From Antrodiella citrinella (Eukaryota; Basidiomycota; Agaricomycetes; Polyporales; Steccherinaceae), in NCBI GenBank assembly GCA_004802725.1, contig SGPM01000085.1, positions 1-64,000 on the forward strand: a stretch of DNA of 64,000 nt, written 5' to 3'. The notes below the pieces were generated by a model, which saw nothing but the letters and a program-made list of their open reading frames with translations, ran no database searches and was not told where the DNA came from. Of this stretch, positions 55,853 through 64,000 are shown one piece after another. How positions within the stretch are numbered: position 1 is the first letter of the stretch; each line of letters begins with the position of its first letter. A program made the position numbers and the translations under genes.

Positions 55853-58563
55853 ATGAGTACCACGAATCTGGAAGAAGCTGCTACTATTGCAGCAGAGTTT
55901 ATTTCAAGTGAGTAGTTCCACAACGTGTTTCCTTCGTTTTCGTATGGTGGCCAGCGGCGACGCAGGGGTGTTGTCAGCTAGACGAATGAATGGAAAGCAA
56001 ACAAGAACGGGAGACCGATCGCGGTTGTTGCGTCACCTTGGTCCTTTCTACCTTTGAACATGAAACAGAACTTACACTCATCATATCATACAGGTCTTGA
56101 CAATCTTCCGAACGAAGTTCAGCACCTCCTTGCCGAGATTAAGCACAAAGATATACGGGCTACAGGTACGATGCATGTTGAATCTGCTGCGGACCCTCAT
56201 CTGACCAGGTCTTACACTGCCATTTCCTATCAACTTCCGTCCCATCCATTCGATTTCACGTGTTGGTTGCTCTATATGCTCGCACTACAATCTATAATCG
56301 GACAAACACGTCGCCTATCCTACCCTGCGCGTACTGGATCTATGCTCGAATTCCATGACATCATGTTTGGCCCTTTCCCGACCGTTTTCCGACTTCGACT
56401 ATGCTCGTGTCACCAATATCTGGCACGCCATACCTTGTTTGTACCTCGTGTCGGTGCCGATCGTCTTGAACTTGGACCTTTGGCTTGTCGTATGCGTGGC
56501 TCCACTTCCGAACGGTCCCGGGTGCCTCTCCCCGCACCTCCATCTTCCATGGCCGTACGCTCGTGTACCTTTGAACTGAATCTAATACCTCCCCGACGGC
56601 CTCCGGATATCCGTCTTCTCGCCTGACTTGCACTTGCTGTGTCTCTGTAACTCCAAATGGCAATCTTGGGCCCCATTCACTGCGGGACCCGTTCACATCC
56701 CACTGCTTTAATGTGCATTCTTTCATCGGCAGAACTGCAACAAGAAATCAATAAAGAAAGTTCAAAATACATTCGTCACTCTTTGCGCGCTTCAGGAGGG
56801 CAAGCGCAGGCCCTCTCGCCGAAGGATGCGGCGATACCAGAGCTTGTCAAGGCGCACTATGCCGAGATCGACAAGCTTTCAGACGAGAAGATAGCGCTCG
56901 CTGAGCGTATCGTACGTCTTATTGCGCGGGCCCAGGTCCGTCTGGAGGCTGATCTGTCGAAAGTCATGGTCTTGCAAGGCGACGAACCTGCACCGCAAAC
57001 TATTACCAGTCACTATTCCACTGTTTCAAGTCGGACACCGATCACCCAGGTCATTGACCAACTGCGGAGCGCTGCCAATTTACCGATTACCAGCGAGGCG
57101 GCGCCTCCTCCCTTCGCCTCTAGTTCAGCCGCGGCGCCTCCTCCTGCAAAGCGTAAGTCGCGTTGTCAACATCTCAGCAATGCTTTGCCTATTTGCTGAC
57201 GAATTCAAACTGTATCTTCATTACATGTGCGTGGCTATCTCGGATGTTTCGTCTCCTCCTCGATGCGGCGTCCGTCAATGTATTTGTCCGTATTCGGTCT
57301 TCTCTGGCGATACGCTTGGTACTGGCGAAACAGGGCCACGCCTCACGCAGACAATCAAGATGCCGAGCCCCGCACCCGTCGCCGTCACATCGTCAAGAGT
57401 AGCCAGTGGAGTCGCTGGCGGGGTGACTGCCCCCACGAACCAGCGCACCTCCCGTCTTGCACATCAAGTGCACCCGAGACAGTCGCCGTCAAGGATGACG
57501 AGACGGGTGACAGCATCCGTGGGCCCGGATCCCGACGAAGACGCGGAGGGTGAAGATGAACCGGAAGACACGGCTGAGGATATGGGCGAAGTTGAGGAGG
57601 ACAAGGAAATCTATTGTTTCTGCCGCAAGTTGTCTTACGGAGAGGTGCGTTGTCGTTGCGTCATTTTTTCATTCATTTCATATTCCCCCCTGTCTTTGGC
57701 TTTTCTCGATTTCTTTTTGAGTCATATCGGGTCGTATACGTATATGCGGTACCCCGGTGAAATTGTGGCAAATAAGGTCATACGATGAGCGGGACGCCCT
57801 TGCTCGTTGTAGGACGCAGCCTAGCGTGCGTGCGTATGTGCGCAGACATGTGTAGTGCACATCTAGACCACCTAGGGATACTCACGACCTGCCTTAGCCG
57901 GGCCGTCTCGTACCTTCTCCTTTTGTCGCGTTCACTTCCAGTGCTCACTGTGTCGGATGTTCACTGCCGTCCGTTCCTGTCGACTTGGCTTTTCCTTTCC
58001 TTCTTTGTGTTCTTATTTGACGCGCTTCCTCTTGCTCTCCGAGTTGACGCTGACCTGTTGAAAATTTTACCTATTTTAGATGATCGCCTGCGATAATGAA
58101 CATTGCCGCTACCAATGGGTGAGTTTGTTTGCATTGAGGACCTTTCAGTTCGTTGTTACGCTTTCCTTGGCACATCCGCCGTGCGGTTGCTTCCTCGTTT
58201 TCGTGTTTTGTCTTCACACACGACGACTGCGACGACATGACGTGTCCGTTATGATCCGTTTCCGTCTCCACCTTCACAACCACTTGTGACTGCCGCCACA
58301 CCGAATGGGTCCTTGTCTCAATTTGCTCCATTCCTTTTGCCTACTTTCATGCATGACGGAATCGAGCGCTGACTGAAATCCTTTTCCCCCGCACCCCTCG
58401 AATGCTGCCAACGTCCGTTTCACGTGTCGGTGCCGTTCGTATTTTACAGTTCCACCTCCCATGTGTCAACTTGAAAGCGCCACTCCCTGAGCGTTGGTTC
58501 TGCTCAGACTGCGGTGGCGGGACAGCTCTGGAACGGGAGCGGCGCAAAGGCCGTAAGAAGTAA
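55853..58563 (+). CDS. ING-family chromatin protein with PHD finger (Yng/Pho23-like)
   Basis: Six exons (55853-55907, 56094-56165, 56733-57152, 57334-57644, 58080-58118, 58450-58563) give 336 residues. The N-terminal ING domain (LDNLPNEVQHLLAEIKHKD, then ELQQEINKESSKYIRHSLR) is a paired helix that recruits acetyltransferase or deacetylase complexes. A disordered Ser/Pro/acidic linker follows. The PHD finger at 277-320 has a full C4HC3 set (C277, C279, C290, C295, H301, C304, C317, C320) and the aromatic W299; such fingers read histone H3 trimethyl-Lys4. A basic tail (RERRKGRKK) ends the protein. Introns are 186, 567, 181, 435 and 331 nt, several times the norm elsewhere in the window. Which complex it serves cannot be decided. 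Confidence 0.9.
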
Positions 58564-58877
58564 TTCAAGGTGTGGGAGCCTCGTCCGACCCTTCAAGTCG
58601 TCACACGCCCTTGTCTTCGGTTTTGGTCGATTGAAGTGTAGTTGGTAAGGGGCAATTCACAGAGGTTTTGGGAAGAAAGAAGCCGAGGAGGGGGAGACGA
58701 GAAAGGGTTATTGTTTGTTTTGTTCTTTTGTTTGAGTCACGGGTAGCGTCAACGCCCTTCGCACAATCTCCTCGCAATGGACAATGACAAGGCCAATGTC
58801 ATATCCGCTCAAGCTCTTCTAGCTGGGCGTAATACACGCATTTGTATCTATACTACTACTATCACAGGATTCTTCTT

Positions 58878-59167
58878 CTAGGCCAGCTTCCTCCGCGCCC
58901 TCGCATGTTTCTTGTTCTTTTTCCGTGGTCGTGTGGCCGGCTGCGAGACAAAGAAAGGATTAGGGGACTTAGGTTTACGCCACTGCCTCGTGTTACTCTT
59001 CCGGACCGACGTCGTCTGTCTGTGGGTGTTTTCGTTTTGCGTACGTTCTGTGTGGAATGTTCGTTCCCTTGTGTGGCCATGCCCGGTGACACCACGGGTT
59101 TTCGTACACGTCGTACGTCGCACAAGGGTGTCTCCCTCCCCTCAGGGAACCATGAGTCACGACTCAC
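58878..59167 (-). CDS. Possible terminal exons of an unrecognised minus-strand gene
   Basis: A strong acceptor (pyrimidine tract, then TCTCGCAG, at 58948-58941) precedes 21 codons ending in TAG at 58878, reading PATRPRKKNKKHARARRKLA. A 56-nt intron with donor GTAACA (58996-58941) joins it in phase to an open, basic segment at 59167-58997 (RKTKTPTDRRRR). Such a basic end fits a nuclear protein. No upstream exon could be linked and the plus strand is also open here, so this may be chance. Confidence 0.25.
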
Positions 59168-62100
59168 TCAGGCGTTCAGGTATTCAGGGCGTGGGCGTTG
59201 GAAGGTTGCTGGGATGTCGGGATGTCAGTGTCGGAGATGATATGTTTCCGTCGTAAGCGAGCGCGAACGCGTCTTTGTCTTTGCGCTATGAATTCGAACG
59301 TTCTATGACGACCTTCTCTTCTGAACCCAAACGCGGGTGAAATGAACGTATGCGTTGGGGTATGTTACGGTAGGTCGTGAAAGACGGAGGAAGACGCGTC
59401 CTTTTGTGTTTGCGGTTTGACGTGGCATGGGTAACATCCATGTGACTCGTTGAACGTCTTGGACCCCTTTCTCATGCGGATCGCTTCAGAATCCCGATTC
59501 ACCTCAAAGTCCCTTCCCAAACCCCGTTTGGCCTGACATACACACACAAGAGATCCTCCTCGGACACACCCTGGCACCCTGCACATCGCCATCCGGTGTT
59601 CAATTATGCAAGTCATAAAGTGACATCACTGACAACACCGGTCTTTGATCAATCCACCAGCACCCTCCCGACAAGCCGCCCCGCCAAGGCAAGGCAACAA
59701 ACAAAGAGAGATCAGCGGAAACAAAAAATGGAGTGTTTTGTTTGGGTTTGTGTGAGTTAGTGGACGAGGAGGGTGTTCGGAGCCTGCCGAGCGGAGGTTT
59801 ATTTTCGTCTTTAGGTTTTCCTTCCGCAGAGTTGACGTCGACCGGTGTCCTGTATATTGCGGCGCACGTTGAGGGCGGCCGACTTCCCCGGCGTGCAAAG
59901 TTACAGCTGTACAGAGAACATGCGAAGTGCTATATGCTCTCAGCTGGCACGCCCCAGCCTGAGTGAGGGCGCCCATCCGGAGTCATTACTCGCGCGACCG
60001 GCGGGGGACATTGTGTAATCCGTCACGAGCAAGAAGCTCAAAGAAGTGCGAGGGCGTACACGCCGCTGGGTATGAGCAGAAAGACGTGAGCTTGAGCTTG
60101 CGCGGCTTCCTATGTCCCGCCGGCGCTGGGCTGGCCTTCTCAGCCTTAGGGGAACTTCGATGGACTCTTCTTCGGCTGTTTCCTCCTCCAACACAGTGCC
60201 TGTCCTGTGCAGTGTGATTTCGACTGAATGGGCCCCGCATGAACGAATGCACCGCTCAAGTCTAATACGCTCCCAGAGCCATAAGTATGAACACCGACCC
60301 CGTTGACACCGCAACACGTGTATGGAATCTGTGCCCCCGCTCCCTCTCTCCCCACGAACACCTCGGAGTAATAGGCCAGCCTGCGTATACAAGACAATCA
60401 TACGCCCTCCGAGCATTCGGGCCCGGACGCGGTAGCCTGAGCCCATCCCAGACGAACATCTATCTCCCTTTGGGTCCGCCTATTGCCCTCATGTGTATTA
60501 CCCGTTATCTGTACTTGAGAGCGAGGGGGACAGGGCTGAAGCACTATTGATGCGATTGTCGTTTCGTATCCCCGTAAAGCAGGGAGCATATGCGGTTCTG
60601 CGCTCTTGCAGGGTCGTGTTGCGGGCAGAGACAAGTCGATGGACCGAGACGGAGCGGGGGTTGTTATGCGTGTCTGTCGTATGAGGTGATATTACCCTGT
60701 TGTCACGTTCGAGACCCTTGCTCCGAGAAGTTGAAGCAAGCAAAAAGTGCGGCGCAGAGATGATGCTAGATCAATGAGGAACAGAGAAGCGATTCCCGGC
60801 ATCCGCGCATGACAACGAGGGTGAAGTGCCTTCCGGAAGCAGAGGCATGAACAAAAGCAGAAGGCGGGAGAGGGACAGGCCAGACGCGCCATAATTAAAA
60901 GATCGCTGTCGTCATTCTCTGAACCGAACAAGGTGGGAATCCCGGGACACGAAGAACCGAGCCAAGCAGGTTGCAATGGAGAACCGTCCATGTGGATCGA
61001 CTTACAGTGGGTATCATCATCTCGGCGGTGCAGAATGACTGACTGAGTACGATGTTTTCGTCGTTGGGATCTGACTACTGTACATCCACGAAAAGAACGC
61101 CGGGAAGCGCGCAATGAAATGATCTTTGCATACACTAGATCTGTAGGACGTCAACGCAAGATGGGCGAAGTGAGGAACAGCGTACCCATATATCATCAGG
61201 CCCTCACACACAACTCACCCGCGTGGCCCGCAGAATGCACAAAAGGCTGTGTGCTGCAGCACGCCTGGGATCATGATCAACGGACGAAAACACCGAACTT
61301 TCTCAGTTAGGTACACACATACACACATAGATGGACTCAAACCTACTCACTCGTTCGCGTTTCCGTTTCGTCAGAGCAGGTCAGACGCACACCCTGGGCT
61401 ACACCTGCCTGGACCCTCTCCCACCCTGCCCACGTCTTCCCTGCCACCCAAGTCCCTGAGCCGGTGTTCAAACCGTAATGCAATTGGAGCATCCCCTCCG
61501 CCGCCGCCCAGTGGCACACCCGCTCACGCGAGATGACCAATCCGCTCCTCCGAGGCCAGGTCGTCCCCGCTACGGTCTGCCCGCCTGTCCATTCCCGAAC
61601 AGGGTAGGAGGTCGCCGGAAGACGAGCGGGATCCCCGGACCCCTACGTCCTACGTCGATAGAGTTTTGCTTTGGCCACGTCTCACCCTAGTTTTTGGTCT
61701 GGGTGAACCCTCTCCGACGCGCGCTGGCAGCTGAGTCCGAGTCAAATTCTGTGTGGGATTCGCCGCGGCCGTTGCGCAGTCGACGTGCCCTATTCGGTGT
61801 GCAAAAAAAAAGAGCTTGGCAGTGGCGCCGAGGTGTGAACCGCGTCCCCTTCTACTGAGTCATGCGTCGGACGTAGGATAATAAATTGGACGTCTTGGAG
61901 AAGAACTTGCTATGACGCCTGGACGTTGACAGGATGTTGGTGGTTGTTTGGTAGGGCGGTCGTGGCGCGGTTACCTTTTAGAGCTTGGTGGCCGCTCAGC
62001 GCTGGCTGTCAAAACGTCTAAGGACGTGTCAGCGTCCAGCGTCCACAACTATGTCTCGATCACTCGCAATCGAATCGAGGATCGACATCCTCTTCCGCAC

Positions 62101-64000
62101 TCTCCATCGCTCGAAACTTGGTACGCGTCTTCAGGATACACTCAGGAAAATACTGACCGTGGCTTTCCGTCTCATAGTCCTTGGTTACCGTGACGTGCCA
62201 GTGACACCTTTTCTCCTCCGACCGCGACAGCCCGAACCCAAACTAAACGAGCTGCGTCGGGCAGAGGCACCTCGGCGGCGCAAACGTCACCAGCTCTACG
62301 GGTGTACAGAGTTCGATTATCGCGAAGCTCGGGGTGGTCGGGTAGGCCCGAACGCAGGGTCATACCGCTCGCTGTCAGTCCCTCCCCTCACCGGGAGGTC
62401 GACTCCTCCAAACTTCATCCGCGGCCTCGGCGGCTTCGTGTTTGAAGCTTAAGAACGCAGAAGGGCACTCGCTCGTTCCCGCCCCGACCTCGTGATACTG
62501 AGATTGAAGAATGAATTGGGCGACACACGAGACACGTATGACGCGTGGTTGCGTTACCCCATATGTCGACTCATACCTGGTCTCGTCGTGATAGTGGATA
62601 TTGGTGTGTGCTTCAGTCCGAATCTCGGTGTGGTGGTACTCTGATGCCTTTCTTGAACGTTGAAGCCCCAGGTTTCCGTGACAGACCAAATGGTATGTTA
62701 TGTCGGAGGTGAGTGCTGAATCTTTTTTTTTTTGGGCAAGCGTTATCGACTCCAATCAATGTTCATCTCGTATTCCGAAACAGCTCCCCCCCCTCCGATG
62801 TCGTTGACGTGGTGACGACCTCCGAGGTCGGCTACCCTGCAGCAACCAAAACGCATACTATGTATCGCACATGCCGCCGGGCCGTTGCGTTTCATTGGAT
62901 TCACATTCATCGTGTTCCTCTTGGGGCGTGTCGGGGCTCACGCGGCGGCCACTCATCTACGTCGCCCGAACACCACCATCTCGGGCAGCTGAGCTACGCG
63001 ACATTGCCATCTTACGTTTGAGTTCGTTGTTGGTCGAGGTACCCATACATACAGGACGTGTATCCGCAGGTACTACTGCCAAGCTATCAAGCTAGAAGAA
63101 CGAAGAGCTCTGACGCGGCGGCGGAATTGGCTCGGGATGGAGCGTACCGCGTCCGAGCTCGTGGCCTTTAGAGAATCTGTGCGGGGGGTGTTGCTGCTAC
63201 GCGGTATTGTGAATCAAACCTCGATTGCACTACGACGTATACTTGCTTGTTGGCTACCAGCGAACGAACCGTTGCTCAGGCTCGGCTCCTCCTCCCCGCT
63301 CGTCATCGTCATCGGTCGGACTCGCGTATGATGGATCCGCTGCACATCTGAACATTCCCCCGTGACGCCCTCGGACCCAGGTTCGCCAGAAGAGAGTAGT
63401 ATACGCGCACTCTCAGGTCCCCCGGACTGTCCAGCCTCCCCCCCCCCCCCGCTCGCTCCCGAGTGGTCTTGTCGAATTCAGGTTCGTCCAATTCGTTTTC
63501 GCGTCGCTGATGACGAGTTATCACCCCCTCCCCCTCCCTGCTTTTCCGTCTCAAGCTTCGAGATGTATTAAGCTCGTTCATGAACGGAAAAAAACAGAAA
63601 AACGCAACGACGAGGACGGACGTTCCACAACGGATCTCTGATCCCTCGCTCGAGGGTCTGCAGGGTCCTCTCCTCCCTCTTGCAGCTCGCGGCTTACTGC
63701 ACACTAGAAAAACCACCGTGCGTTCCATAGACCGTGTACCGAGAATCCGCGATGAATGTTGGTTGAGTTTGGGTTGCCGCACCGCGGCGTCTGCCCCCCC
63801 ACCCTCTCCCAATAAACACTGGAGATCAAACCTGCACGGCATGAGACCCGGAGCTACGAGAGCGATTTGGGTCGTCCGGGCGGGCAATCATTGTGTTTGT
63901 GGATGCACATCATCAAGCTTCGAGATCCATCAACGCGCGATTTGTCGGACTGGGTGGCGATAGGACATCTTGTGGTCTTCCGGGAAACACGGGATCTTGG
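59168..64000. other. Gene-poor region at the right edge
   Basis: Nearly 4.9 kb with only short or irregular open frames on both strands. It has homopolymer runs (nine A near 61803-61811, about eleven T near 62715-62725, 13 C at 63438-63450) and GC-rich low-complexity tracts. No tRNA, rRNA or transposon signature was recognised. A minus-strand gene with long introns, like the ING gene next door, could hide here. Confidence 0.35.
63438..63450. repeat. C13 homopolymer
   Basis: An uninterrupted run of 13 C, the longest G/C homopolymer noticed in the window. It is a likely site of length variation or sequencing error. Confidence 0.85.

Noticed and set aside
56054..56626. Plus-strand open frame of 190 codons overlapping ING exon 2 and its second intron
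   Set aside because: It conflicts with the ING reading frame, where both flanking exons match the family exactly; it is chance openness of a long intron.
61817..61890. Possible tRNA-like sequence on the minus strand (a GGTTCACACC box)
   Set aside because: The T arm and acceptor stem do not pair and no anticodon arm forms.

Overview
The window is nuclear DNA of a filamentous basidiomycete, most likely an Agaricomycete. About 25 protein genes are packed head-to-head and tail-to-tail, often 100-300 bp apart. Most contain several short introns, typically 49-70 nt with GTRNGT...YAG borders. Families such as a one-protein betaine lipid synthase, a fungal TRP-like channel, VTC1, Swc4 and a single-subunit tRNase Z fit this reading. 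All gene models were spliced by eye and checked for phase; every complete spliced model sums to a multiple of three.

Left third (1-17.9 kb): an edge-truncated S/P/T-rich protein with an apparent homopolymer frameshift (-); a 12-exon OPT oligopeptide transporter (+); a possible small gene; betaine lipid synthase BTA1 (+); a short unknown gene (-); a NAP/SET histone chaperone (+); Swc4/DMAP1 of the SWR1/NuA4 complexes (-); the complex I assembly factor NDUFAF3 (+); an unknown protein whose first coding exon is only the ATG (-); and the complex I subunit NDUFA8 (+).

Middle (18.4-43.5 kb): VTC1 (-), a THOC7-like mRNA export subunit with a probable GC-AG intron (+), lipoate-protein ligase (+), NDUFA1 (-), a RING/coiled-coil protein (+), tRNase Z (-) with an intron-containing tRNA-His gene just upstream on the same strand, a gene interrupted by an in-frame TGA (-), a REEP/HVA22 protein with a long disordered tail (-), the splicing factor BUD31 (+), an MFS drug-type transporter (-), an intronless C-terminally anchored protein with a Cys/His motif (+), a putative Utp8/NOL11-like nucleolar protein (-), a coiled-coil protein (-), an acylglycerol-phosphate acyltransferase (+), and a second intronless protein with a similar Cys/His motif (+).

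Right third (44.4-64 kb): a CNH-like protein (+), a TRP-like channel (-), about 4.7 kb without a recognisable gene, an ING-family PHD-finger protein (+) whose introns are several times longer than elsewhere in the window, and about 5.4 kb with only a possible minus-strand terminal exon. Gene density falls sharply here.

Most genes are housekeeping: mitochondrial respiration and lipoylation, chromatin, RNA processing and export, membrane lipids and transport. I saw no CRISPR array, prophage, secondary-metabolite cluster or intact transposon. The most interesting points are the tRNA-His/tRNase Z arrangement, the interrupted gene at 27.7-28.6 kb, the GC-AG intron, the Met-only exon and the change of architecture after 51 kb.
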